This document shows positions 34,028 to 41,759 of a DNA stretch of 64,000 nt, in pieces. Both the position numbers and the translations under genes were made by a program. Positions within the stretch are counted from its first letter, which is position 1. Every line of letters starts with the position of its first letter. Origin of the DNA: Arthrobacter sp. ZGTC412. GTDB lineage: Bacteria > Actinomycetota > Actinomycetes > Actinomycetales > Micrococcaceae. The notes beneath the pieces are model-generated. The model ran no database searches. It was not told the origin of the DNA and was given only the letters and a program-made list of their open reading frames with translations. The stretch covers positions 310,001-374,000 of the forward strand of contig NZ_PJII01000003.1 in the NCBI RefSeq assembly GCF_002929215.1, in the 5' to 3' direction.

Positions 34028-35619
34028 GCGGATACCTTGCTCTGCAGCAGTCCGGCGCCCGTGCGGCGCAGGAGGTCAATGATCTGGGCGATGTCCTCAA
34101 GGGTGGCCTCGGCGTTGAGGAGGGTGAACTTGAGGTAGTGGCGCCCTCTTACTTTCGTCCCGGCAACCACAGCTTCCCCGGAAGCGAAGACGGCGGCGCG
34201 GATGGCCGGGTTCAGGGCATCGGCAGCGTCTTCGGAGAGCCGCCCGCCGGATTCCAGTCGTGGCCGGTACCTGAAGACCAGGGTGCTGAGCTGGGGTGGG
34301 GCGGCGAGTTCGAAGTCGTCCTCGGCGGCGAGGAGCGAGCCGACGCGGGCAGCAAGGTCGATGGCTTCATCGAACAGGGCGCCGATCGCATCCGCGCCCA
34401 TGATGCGGAGGGTCAGCCAGAGCTTGAGTGCGTCAAAGCGGCGGGTGGTCTGGATGCTTTTGTCCACCTGGTTGGGGATCTCGGCCAGCGCGGCACTTTC
34501 AGGGTTGAGGTAGTCCGCGTAGTAGGTGATGTGGCGGAACATGGCGCGGTCACGGACCAGCAGTGCGCTGGAGCTGACCGGCTGGAAGAAGGTTTTGTGG
34601 AAGTCCACGGTGACCGAATCGGCCAGCCGGGTTCCGTCCAGAAGGTGGCGGTAGCGGCCGGAAACCATCAGGCCGCCGCCGTACGCGGCGTCGATGTGAA
34701 ACCAGGCACCGTAGGCGCGCGCCAGTGCGGCGAGGTTCGCGAGCGGATCAACCGCGCCAAAGTCGGTGGTCCCTGCGGTTGCCACGACCGCCATGGGCGA
34801 CAGGCCGGCGTCGTGCGCTTCCGCCATGGCCTCCGCGAGGGCGGCAGGGTCCATGCGGTGGTCAGTCGTGCAGGGAACCGTGATGACGGCGTCGAACCCC
34901 AGGCCCAGCATGGACGCCGACTTCCGGATGCTGAAGTGGCTGTCCTCGGAAGTAAAGATCCGGAGCGTGTCCAGCAGCGCCGGGAGCCGGAGATTGCTCC
35001 GGGACGCGTCCTGCCGGAGCCCGGCCACTGCGTGATTGCGGGCGATCAGCAGGGCCTGGAGGTTGGACTGGCTGCCGCCGGAAGTAAAGATCCCGTCGGC
35101 ATTGCTCCCCAGGTGCAGCCTTTGCGCTGCCCAGTCGACGAGGCGGCGTTCGATCATGGTGGCGCCTGCGCTCTGGTCCCAGGTGTCCATCGATGAGTTC
35201 ACCGCTGACAGGACGGCCTCACCCACCAGCGCGGGAATGACCACCGGGCAGTTGAGGTGGGCGGCGTACTTGGCGTCGTGGAAGTAGACGGCGTCGCGCA
35301 GGTACACGTCTTCGAGTTCCTGCAGCGCTGCAGCCGTGTCCGGCAGCGGCGTTCCGAGGTCCACCGCGTTTACCCGGGCCCGCAACTCCGAAGGCGCGGC
35401 CCCGGTGAAAGGGCGCGTGGTCCGCTCCAGCTTGGTGGCCACGGCCGTGACACCCTGCAGCACCTGTGCCACATAGCGGGGTGAATTGCGCGCGTTGAAG
35501 AGGTGGTTAGTGGCCCCGAGGGCGAGTTCCACCCGGGAGCCAAAGTCCGGGCCCAACGGCTCGGGGCTGTTGGGCGGGTCCTCCATTTGTAACTCGTCAA
35601 GGCGGGGCATCAAGGGCAC
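34024..35619 (-). CDS. desA: PLP-dependent lysine decarboxylase (DesA-like)
   Basis: Group II pyridoxal-phosphate decarboxylase, 531 residues. In the pathway DesA turns lysine into cadaverine. Visible: FTSGGSQSNLQALLIARN (phosphate-binding Ser/Thr region), VATAGTTDFGAVDPL, FHIDAAYGGGLMVSG with the PLP-pyridine Asp, and VTVDFHKTFFQPVSSSALL with the Schiff-base Lys in DFHK. The start is a GTG at 35619 with GAAGGA 7 bp upstream. First gene of the operon; an iron box lies 33 bp upstream, so transcription should rise when iron is scarce. Confidence 0.92.
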   Translation of the reverse strand: MPLMPRLDELQMEDPPNSPEPLGPDFGSRVELALGATNHLFNARNSPRYVAQVLQGVTAVATKLERTTRPFTGAAPSELRARVNAVDLGTPLPDTAAALQELEDVYLRDAVYFHDAKYAAHLNCPVVIPALVGEAVLSAVNSSMDTWDQSAGATMIERRLVDWAAQRLHLGSNADGIFTSGGSQSNLQALLIARNHAVAGLRQDASRSNLRLPALLDTLRIFTSEDSHFSIRKSASMLGLGFDAVITVPCTTDHRMDPAALAEAMAEAHDAGLSPMAVVATAGTTDFGAVDPLANLAALARAYGAWFHIDAAYGGGLMVSGRYRHLLDGTRLADSVTVDFHKTFFQPVSSSALLVRDRAMFRHITYYADYLNPESAALAEIPNQVDKSIQTTRRFDALKLWLTLRIMGADAIGALFDEAIDLAARVGSLLAAEDDFELAAPPQLSTLVFRYRPRLESGGRLSEDAADALNPAIRAAVFASGEAVVAGTKVRGRHYLKFTLLNAEATLEDIAQIIDLLRRTGAGLLQSKVSA

Positions 35620-35651
35620 TGGTTTTCCTTCGGTCGGCGTTTATCCAAGGT

Positions 35652-35670
35652 GTAAAGGCAAGCCTTACTT
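35652..35670. promoter_or_regulatory. IdeR/DmdR-type iron box of the des operon
   Basis: GTAAAGGCAAGCCTTACTT resembles the actinobacterial iron box (TTAGGTTAGGCTAACCTAA type): AAGGC and GCCTT half-sites around AA, with TTAC/GTAA outside. It lies just upstream of desA. The iron-bound repressor should cover this promoter when iron is plentiful. Confidence 0.7.
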
Positions 35671-35900
35671 AGGACAGCCTTTTAATCAAACTTTCGTGAT
35701 GTATTTGTCCGCCACCTTCTGATTCCGGTGATTTTTCGCCTCACCAGCCGTCATTGACTGGCGGGCCGAGCCACTGCTCCCGCAGAATGTCCCGCCACCC
35801 AGCTTCGCCACGCGACAAGACGGCACGCCTTGCCAGCGCTAAGGTTGGGCTACCAGCAGCCACGGGCTGCGTATTAAGCCGCGCATCAATTGGGGGAAAA

Positions 35901-36242
35901 GTGGAGCAGTCGGGAAGTGCGGTCGGATTCCGGGAAGTGGATCAGGACGGGAAACCGGTTGTCGAGAGGGTCCAATCTGAAGCAGGGGAAGATTCGACAG
36001 GCACGGTGAGCCGCGGCATCAACCCGTTCATTGTGGTTCTCTGGCTGATGGCTGCCGCGCTGATAGGCGGCGGCGTATCGGCTTTCCTCAACGCCAACTT
36101 GGCGATCGGACCGTCCAGCGGAGCGATGCCGTTGCCTTTCGTGATTTTCAGCCTTGCCCCATACGCAATCCTGGGCGGCATCATTGCCGTCATCTGTCTG
36201 CTGCTGTGGCACGCAACCCAGTGGCAGCGCCGGCGCGGCTAG
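35901..36242 (+). CDS. small hypothetical membrane protein (113 aa)
   Basis: An N-terminal polar stretch of about 45 residues is followed by two membrane helices: FIVVLWLMAAALIGGGVSAF, and LPFVIFSLAPYAILGGIIAVICLLL near the end, with a basic tail QWQRRRG. I take the GTG at 35901, with GGGGG 5 bp upstream; the frame is open to 35754 but that part reads like non-coding sequence. The family is unknown to me. The 281-bp gap between desA and this gene carries the iron box and both promoters. Confidence 0.65.
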   Translation: MEQSGSAVGFREVDQDGKPVVERVQSEAGEDSTGTVSRGINPFIVVLWLMAAALIGGGVSAFLNANLAIGPSSGAMPLPFVIFSLAPYAILGGIIAVICLLLWHATQWQRRRG

Positions 36243-36301
36243 GAGCGGGCGGGGCCTAAGCCGGATATGCCGTGGACCACACGGATTTGCCCCACTATTA
36301 G

Positions 36302-36313
36302 TAAGCATGCTTA
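36302..36313. promoter_or_regulatory. TAAGCATGCTTA palindrome upstream of the 36401 gene
   Basis: A perfect 12-bp palindrome, TAAGCATGCTTA, in an AT-rich stretch (TTAGTAAGCATGCTTAGGTT) about 88 bp before the start of the small gene. It shares its core with sites at 15540 and 63141. Confidence 0.55.
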
Positions 36314-36400
36314 GGTTATGCAGTATATGAACCTCCGCAAGCAGTCGCGGCGGGGCTGCCAACGCCGGCAGTACCGTGAAGAAGCCCAAGGACGACCATC

Positions 36401-36712
36401 ATGACCAGCGTTACAGAAGACCAGCCAGGGGCTCCTGCGGAGCACCAAGCAGGAGCAGAAGCCTCACTGAGCTTCATCCGTCCAGTGGATGCGGGGCTGC
36501 TGGTCACCCTGAATTCACGAATGCACTGCCGCGCCCCAATGCAGCTGGTGGATCCGGACGCCACACCCCTGTACCAGCCCGTCCACGTTGACGGCGCCCG
36601 TGTCATTCCGGTGGGCGCAGGCTCCAGGGCCGCCAGCGTGGACACCTACCGCTGCGCCTGCGGTTTCACCATCGATGTCCCGGCAGCCAGCCTGCACGCC
36701 CTGGCCAGCTAA
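36401..36712 (+). CDS. small hypothetical protein with CxC motif (103 aa)
   Basis: A soluble 103-residue protein. The N-terminal 30 residues are polar and probably disordered; the rest is beta-rich (GLLVTLNSRMHCRAPMQLVD; DGARVIPVGAGSR) and ends with a Cys pair in YRCACGFTIDV. A third Cys in HCRAP could add a metal ligand, but I cannot assign a zinc site with confidence. I do not recognise the family. It is preceded by the TAAGCATGCTTA palindrome and ends 4 bp inside the convergent flavoprotein gene. Confidence 0.65.
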   Translation: MTSVTEDQPGAPAEHQAGAEASLSFIRPVDAGLLVTLNSRMHCRAPMQLVDPDATPLYQPVHVDGARVIPVGAGSRAASVDTYRCACGFTIDVPAASLHALAS

Positions 36713-37671
36713 CGGGCAACGGAGGCCCTGGCCGCCTCCACCGCCAACCGGGTATCCTCCAAAACCAAGTCCGCATTGATGGCGGCTGCAGCCTTCAGTC
36801 CGGCAGCCGCCGCCGTCATTACCTGGGCGGAAACGTCCGTGGCATTGCCGGCGGCCCAGACTCCCGGGCAGGACGTGAGCCCCGATTCGTCGGTCGGCAG
36901 GTGCGTGCCCGGCCCCTCTTCCAGGTCATCGGGCTCCAGCCCCAGGGCTTGGAGCATGTTGGCCTTGCTGACGGCTGCGGGGCTGACCACCAGCACTTCC
37001 ATCGGTACTGCCGATCCGTCGTCGAGCGTGACCGCAGTGAGCTTGTCGTCCTGGACCACCAGCCCGCGGACCCGGCCATCAGCCACCTTGACGGACCGTG
37101 CGTCCAGCTGTTCCGATTGGCCCGGGCTGAGCGCCAGTTCGCCGTTGAGCAGGAGGGTCACATCCGGGCTCCACTGCCGGAAGGTCAGGGCCTGGAGAAC
37201 CGCGTGGGCGTCGGAGGCCAGCACCCCCACCTTTTGGTTCCGGATTTCCCAGCCGTGGCAATAAGGGCAATAGAGGACGTCCCGGCCCCAGCGGTCGGCC
37301 ACCCCCGGCAGGTCGGGGAGCTCATCCTGGATCCCCGAGGTGATGAGCAGCCGGCGGGCGGTGCAGGTTGAGCCGTCGTCGAGCGAAAGCACGAAGTTGT
37401 CGCCGTCGCGCCTGGCAGACTTCACAACCCCAGTGATGGCTGCCCCGCCATACTCCGCCAGTTCTTCCCGTCCGGCAGCCAGGAGTTCCCTGGGACTCAT
37501 GCCCTCACGGGTGAGGAAACCGTGCACGCCTTCTGCGGGCAGGTTCCTTTGCCCGCCGGCGTCTATCACTACTACGGACCGCAACGCCCTGGCGAGGGCA
37601 ACCCCTGCACTGAGCCCGGCCGGTCCGCCGCCGATTACAGCCACATCAAACAGTTGTTCCTGGTGATTCAT
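36709..37671 (-). CDS. thioredoxin-reductase-like FAD oxidoreductase
   Basis: A two-domain flavoprotein of about 320 residues. FAD site: FDVAVIGGGPAGLSAGVALAR at the N-terminus and CPGVWAAGNATDV near the C-terminus. The redox pair is in LYCPYCHGWE (CPYC), close to the thioredoxin reductase CxxC, yet the NADPH motif GxGxxA/S is poor (VGVLASDAHAVLQAL). Such proteins act with unusual partners or as oxidases, so I do not call it TrxB. I use the ATG at 37671 with GAAGGA 8 bp upstream; the 16 residues before it are not conserved-looking. It is convergent with the 36401 gene. Confidence 0.88.
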   Translation of the reverse strand: MNHQEQLFDVAVIGGGPAGLSAGVALARALRSVVVIDAGGQRNLPAEGVHGFLTREGMSPRELLAAGREELAEYGGAAITGVVKSARRDGDNFVLSLDDGSTCTARRLLITSGIQDELPDLPGVADRWGRDVLYCPYCHGWEIRNQKVGVLASDAHAVLQALTFRQWSPDVTLLLNGELALSPGQSEQLDARSVKVADGRVRGLVVQDDKLTAVTLDDGSAVPMEVLVVSPAAVSKANMLQALGLEPDDLEEGPGTHLPTDESGLTSCPGVWAAGNATDVSAQVMTAAAAGLKAAAAINADLVLEDTRLAVEAARASVAR

Positions 37672-37841
37672 CCCGGATTCCTTCCCGGTGTGCGCTGCGC
37701 CCTGAAAAGGGGTGCGCATTCAAAAGCGTGCGCCCTCTGCAAGACCGCGCCCAGAAAAGGTACCCGGCGCTGCGGCACAATAACGCGTAACGGGGTCCGC
37801 GGGCAGGAATAGTTTTCTTGGCTGTTACTGGTGTAGGCCCC

Positions 37842-38195
37842 TTAAGCTCCTGAGCCGTTCGTCGCCGGGCTGTCCGGCCAGTCCACGCACTGCTCGTAGC
37901 CCTCGTGCTGGCGAAGGTAGCCAGCAATGAACGGGCAGTGCGGGATGATCCGCTTCCCGGCTGCCACCACGTCATCCAGCGCGAAGTGGGCCAGGACCTT
38001 GCCCAGGCCCTGGCCTTCGAAGTCCGGCGACGTCTCGGTGTGGCTGAAGTCGATATGGCCGGGAAGGTCCCGGTAGAAGGACTGGACGGCGAGTTTGCCG
38101 CCCACATGCAGCTCGTAGCGGTGATGCGCGTCGTTGCGCCTCAGCGAGACGTCGGGGGCGAACTTATCCTCGGTGGACATCGTGTTCTCGGTCAT
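37842..38195 (-). CDS. small GNAT-fold acetyltransferase (YjdJ type)
   Basis: A 117-residue protein of the short GNAT family typified by YjdJ/GTLF3B. The pattern IDFSHTETSPDFEGQGLGKV (acetyl-CoA loop with GQGLG) and the end IIPHCPFIAGYLRQHEGYEQ are characteristic. Such proteins bind CoA, but their acceptor is unknown. The first start at 38195 is used; a second ATG five codons later is possible. It stands alone, with about 240 bp upstream holding its promoter and the terminator of the aldolase operon. Confidence 0.88.
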   Translation of the reverse strand: MTENTMSTEDKFAPDVSLRRNDAHHRYELHVGGKLAVQSFYRDLPGHIDFSHTETSPDFEGQGLGKVLAHFALDDVVAAGKRIIPHCPFIAGYLRQHEGYEQCVDWPDSPATNGSGA

Positions 38196-38383
38196 GGTTC
38201 GACACTGGCACTACTTCACCCCGCTGGCAATGCCCCGGCTTACCCTTCAGCATGAGCAGGGATGCCGTCCGGTCGTTTAGGGTCCCGGGAGTCACATGGC
38301 AGGGCAGCCAGGCCCAGTACGACGGCGAGCAGCGGCATGGCGCCCTGGGTTGCAGCCGCGCGGAGGTACTTCCGGCCGCAAAA

Positions 38384-38420
38384 GAAGGAAGGCCAGGATC
38401 ATGGGTTGATCCTGGCCTCC
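38384..38420 (-). terminator. rho-independent terminator of the four-carbon acid operon
   Basis: On the minus strand, GGAGGCCAGGATCA pairs with TGATCCTGGCCTTCC and runs into TTCTTTTGC. It lies 17 bp after the aldolase stop codon. Confidence 0.85.
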
Positions 38421-38436
38421 CTCTTTCGAGTGCACG

Positions 38437-39288
38437 TCAGCGCGTAAGCGTTGCCAGCGTTGTGGTTGCGAAGCTGCCCGCGGACTGGTTCCAGTGGCCC
38501 AGGAGGCCTTGGAGGTTCTCGCCGTCGGACCGGTGCGCTGGCAGCTGCTCCTCCAAGGTGGCGAGGACGCCGGTGCGAAGCTCAGTGTTGAAGTTGACCT
38601 TGCCAACGTTCATGGAGGCGGCCTTCACCAGCTCCTCTGCAGGGATCCCGGAGGCTCCGTGCAGCACCAACGGTATGTGTGTCCGCACCGCGATGTCCTG
38701 CAGGACGTCCCAGCGGAGCTGCGGCTCCCCCTTGTACTTGCCGTGGACGTTCCCGACCGCGACCGCCAGCAGTTCGGCGCCGGTGCGGGACACAAACTCC
38801 TCCACCTGGGCCGAATCCGTCAGCCCGGCCACTGCTACGCCGGCTTGGTCGGCGCTAAAGGCGCGGTCCTCGTCCCCGGCGAGGCCGCCCAGCTCGGCTT
38901 CCAGCACCACGTCGGGTCCCAGCAGTTCGCGGGCCGCCTGGACCAAGGCAATGTTGTCCTCGTAAGGAAGGGACGAACCGTCGGCGAGGACGGAATCCGC
39001 CCCTGCCGCGACGGCGTCGGCCATAACCTGAAGGTCACTTGCGTGGTCCAGCTGCACGGCCACGGGCACGGCAGCTGCATCGGCGAGGCCGCGGAGGGCT
39101 CCGATGAGGCGCAGGCCGTTGGGCGTCGCGGCCGTCTTGGGGGCCACCAGCAGGATGACTCCGCGGCCGGATTCCTCAGCGGCGGCCACCACGGCCAGCG
39201 CGGTGGTGAAGTCGTAGCAGGTGAAGGCCGGGACGGCGGAGCCCTGCTGGAGGGCGGAAGTGACCAGGTGGTCGAGTCGGGCACGCAT
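38437..39288 (-). CDS. class II fructose-bisphosphate-aldolase-family protein
   Basis: A 283-residue zinc-dependent class II aldolase of the FbaA/GatY/KbaY family. Metal and catalytic residues are visible: VQLDHASDL near residue 81 (Asp and His), VLEAELGGLAGDED near residue 130, VGNVHGKYKG near residue 176 and LVLHGASGIP near residue 206. Relatives cleave fructose- or tagatose-1,6-bisphosphate to DHAP and an aldehyde. It is last in an operon with a four-carbon-acid kinase, an L-threonate-dehydrogenase-like enzyme and a GntP permease, so it likely acts on a phosphorylated sugar acid rather than in glycolysis. Its start overlaps the permease stop by 1 bp. Confidence 0.9.
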   Translation of the reverse strand: MRARLDHLVTSALQQGSAVPAFTCYDFTTALAVVAAAEESGRGVILLVAPKTAATPNGLRLIGALRGLADAAAVPVAVQLDHASDLQVMADAVAAGADSVLADGSSLPYEDNIALVQAARELLGPDVVLEAELGGLAGDEDRAFSADQAGVAVAGLTDSAQVEEFVSRTGAELLAVAVGNVHGKYKGEPQLRWDVLQDIAVRTHIPLVLHGASGIPAEELVKAASMNVGKVNFNTELRTGVLATLEEQLPAHRSDGENLQGLLGHWNQSAGSFATTTLATLTR

Positions 39289-40706
39289 CAGACCGTGAGT
39301 CCGCCGGTAAGGATCCAGACCAGGAAAGTGAGCGCGAACCCTGCCAGGCCCAGGATGGTGGTGAGCACGGTCCAGGTCTTGAGCCCGTCTGCCACCGAGA
39401 GGCCAAGGAAGCGGGTGACGATCCAGAAACCGGAGTCATTCACGTGACTGAGGCCAAGCGCGCCGAAGCCCATGGCTACGAGGATGAGTGCCGTCTGGAA
39501 AGGTGAGAAGCCGCCGTCCGCCACGGACGCTGCCAGCAGGCCCGAGGTGGTGATGATGGCCACCGTTGCGGACCCCTGCGATGCACGCAGGATGGCCGCG
39601 AGGACGAAGGCCATCACGATGACTGGAAGGCCGGCGGTCTGAAGGCCTTCCGCGAGGGCCTTGCCGATGCCGGATACGGTGAGCACCTTGCCGAAAACGC
39701 CGCCGGCGCCGGTTACCAGGATGACGATGGCGGTGGGAGCCAGTGCGGAGTCCATGACCTCGCCGGTGTGCTGCGAGGACCAGCCGCGGCGGATGCCCAG
39801 GAAGTAGTAGGCCAGGCCCAGGGCTGTGAGGAGCGCAATAAGCGGGGCGCCGACGAAGGCAGCCAACTGAGAAGCGAAGCTGTCCTTGGGCAGGATGACC
39901 GCGCCGACAGTTCCCACCATGATCATGAGGATCGGAAGGACAATCAGGGTGATGATCATTGCCGGGCTGGGAGCCGTCTTGACCTCGCTCTTGACGGCGA
40001 CGTTGGAAGTGCCCTGGGCAGCTTCCTGCTCGACCTGTGAGGTGCCGGTGCCAAAGAGGCGGAACTGCTCGGCGGTGGCGGGCAGCATAGCGAAGTCGCG
40101 CCGGTTGAGCCGGCGGGCAACGAAGTAGCCCAGGACGCCTACGGGAATGCAGAGGGCGAGGCCGATGATGGTGGTCCAGCCGATGTCTGCACCGAGGATT
40201 CCGGCGCCACCGACGACGCCCGGGTGCGGCGGGACAACAACGTGGATGGCCAGCATGATTCCGCCAACGGGCAGGCCGATCTTGACCGGGTTGACCCCGG
40301 CAGCCTTGGCAAATCCGTAGATGATGGGGATCAGGATTATGAATCCAACGTCAAAGAAGACCGGGATGGCCAGCAGGAAGGCCGCGGAGGTCAAGGCGGC
40401 GATGACCCTGCGCGGTCCAAGCAACTGGGTGAATTTGCCGGCGAGGGACTGTGCGCCGCCGGAAATTTCGATCATCTTGCCCAACATGGCACCGAGGCCC
40501 ACCAGGATGGCTACGGACCCAAGGGTTCCGCCCATGCCTTCAGTAACGGTCTTGATGATGTCCGGCAGCGGGATGCCTGCCACCAGGGCAACGGCGACGC
40601 TGACCACGAGCAGGGCAAGGAAGGCGGGGATTTTGAACTTGATAACGGCCACGAGCAGCAGGGCGACGCCCGCCACTGCTATGGCCAGAAGAGCTAGTGC
40701 GCTCAT
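39288..40706 (-). CDS. GntP-family sugar-acid:H+ symporter
   Basis: A 472-residue permease with about twelve to fourteen membrane segments. HVVVPPHPGVVGGAGILGAD near residue 156 and the SQGSATVAIITTSGL segment near residue 370 are GntP signatures. Members import gluconate and related aldonic acids. In this cluster the expected substrate is a short sugar acid such as threonate or erythronate. A good ribosome site (AAGGAGAC) precedes the ATG. A stem-loop region separates it from the dehydrogenase gene. Confidence 0.92.
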   Translation of the reverse strand: MSALALLAIAVAGVALLLVAVIKFKIPAFLALLVVSVAVALVAGIPLPDIIKTVTEGMGGTLGSVAILVGLGAMLGKMIEISGGAQSLAGKFTQLLGPRRVIAALTSAAFLLAIPVFFDVGFIILIPIIYGFAKAAGVNPVKIGLPVGGIMLAIHVVVPPHPGVVGGAGILGADIGWTTIIGLALCIPVGVLGYFVARRLNRRDFAMLPATAEQFRLFGTGTSQVEQEAAQGTSNVAVKSEVKTAPSPAMIITLIVLPILMIMVGTVGAVILPKDSFASQLAAFVGAPLIALLTALGLAYYFLGIRRGWSSQHTGEVMDSALAPTAIVILVTGAGGVFGKVLTVSGIGKALAEGLQTAGLPVIVMAFVLAAILRASQGSATVAIITTSGLLAASVADGGFSPFQTALILVAMGFGALGLSHVNDSGFWIVTRFLGLSVADGLKTWTVLTTILGLAGFALTFLVWILTGGLTV

Positions 40707-40724
40707 CGTGTGTCTCCTTTGACA

Positions 40725-40744
40725 TCGCTAGTTAAGACTAGCGA
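40725..40744. other. perfect 8-bp inverted repeat before gntP-like gene
   Basis: TCGCTAGT and ACTAGCGA flank a TAAG loop, 19 bp upstream of the permease start. It may be an operator for an internal promoter or part of the mRNA structure that includes the larger stem at 40754-40791. Confidence 0.45.
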
Positions 40745-40753
40745 GCTGGGTGG

Positions 40754-40791
40754 GTACGACGACGGCGGAGGGGGGACCGCCGCCGTCGTAC
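40754..40791 (-). terminator. GC-rich stem-loop between dehydrogenase and permease genes
   Basis: GTACGACGACGGCGG at 40754-40768 pairs with CCGCCGCCGTCGTAC at 40777-40791 with one mismatch and an 8-base loop. It lies 24 bp after the dehydrogenase stop, inside the operon. With no T-run it may be a partial terminator or an RNA-stabilising element that sets different expression of the two halves. Confidence 0.5.
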
Positions 40792-40814
40792 GTTCTGGGG
40801 GTGGTGGCTTGCTA

Positions 40815-41726
40815 CTACTTGGTGCGTTTGGTGGGGGCGACGACCTTGATGACGGCGGAGTCATCGGCGGCGGCGAGGCCCTGGGCCTGGCCCAGCAGGT
40901 AAAGCTGCTCGGCGGCGGCGGCAACGGGGGCTGCCAGGCCGGCGGCGCGGGTGGCCTTGCCCACGATGCCCATGTCCTTGACGAAGATGTCCAGGCGGGA
41001 CAGGACCTCAGCGCCTTCCTCGTTGTAGGCCTCGAGGATGCGCGGGCCGCGGTTGGACAGCATGAACGAACCGGCGGCACCGGCTTCGAGGGCGGCGAGG
41101 GTTTTCGCCTGGTCCAGGCCCAGCGCGTCGGCGAGGGCCATGGCTTCTGCGGCGGCGGCTATGTGGACGCCGCACAGGAGCTGGTTGACGGTCTTCAGGG
41201 CCTGGCCGTCGCCGGGCTTGTCGCCCACCACTGTGAGGGTGGAGGCGAGCAGTTCCAGCGCGGGGGCTGCCTTCTCGCGGGCCTCAGGAGAAGCACCGAC
41301 GACGATCAGCAGGTCGCCTTCGCCGGCGCGCTTCGGGCCGCCGGACAGCGGGGCGTCAACGAGTTCGACGCCGTATTCGGCCAGCTTGGCCACGGTGGCG
41401 GGGATGGCTTCGGTGCCCACGGTGCTGCCCAGGATGACGACGGCACCCGGCTCCAGCACCGAGGCCACGCCGTTCTCGCCGAAGAGGACGTCATTGAGCT
41501 GTTCGCCATTGCGGACGGCCAGGAGCACTGCGTCGGCGCCCTTGGCTGCTTCGCGGGCTGTGGCGAAGGTGGCGATGCCGGCTTCTTCGGCCAGCTTCAG
41601 GCGGGGTTCGGCGATGTCGAAGCCGTGGACGGTCAGCTGCGAGGCCATGCGGGTGGCCATGGGCAGGCCCATGGCGCCGAGGCCCAGGACAGTGACGGTG
41701 TAATTGCTGGTCATGATGTTCTCCAT
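40815..41726 (-). CDS. ltnD: NAD-dependent 3-hydroxyacid dehydrogenase, L-threonate dehydrogenase-like
   Basis: A beta-hydroxyacid dehydrogenase of 303 residues. The NAD site is VTVLGLGAMGLPMATRMAS, substrate-binding DAPLSGGPKRAGEGDL lies near residue 123, and the catalytic Lys is in GDGQALKTVNQLLCG near residue 173. With a DUF1537-type kinase gene 33 bp upstream, it matches LtnD, which oxidises L-threonate at C2 in the four-carbon acid sugar pathways. The exact stereoisomer cannot be read from sequence. Confidence 0.88.
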   Translation of the reverse strand: MENIMTSNYTVTVLGLGAMGLPMATRMASQLTVHGFDIAEPRLKLAEEAGIATFATAREAAKGADAVLLAVRNGEQLNDVLFGENGVASVLEPGAVVILGSTVGTEAIPATVAKLAEYGVELVDAPLSGGPKRAGEGDLLIVVGASPEAREKAAPALELLASTLTVVGDKPGDGQALKTVNQLLCGVHIAAAAEAMALADALGLDQAKTLAALEAGAAGSFMLSNRGPRILEAYNEEGAEVLSRLDIFVKDMGIVGKATRAAGLAAPVAAAAEQLYLLGQAQGLAAADDSAVIKVVAPTKRTK

Positions 41727-41759
41727 TGAATTTGTGCGGGACTGGTGCTGGCGGAAGTA

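Noticed and set aside
38196-38436. Possible small gene between the acetyltransferase and the aldolase
   Set aside because: The open frames lack ribosome sites and protein-like composition; the region is explained by a promoter and the minus-strand terminator.
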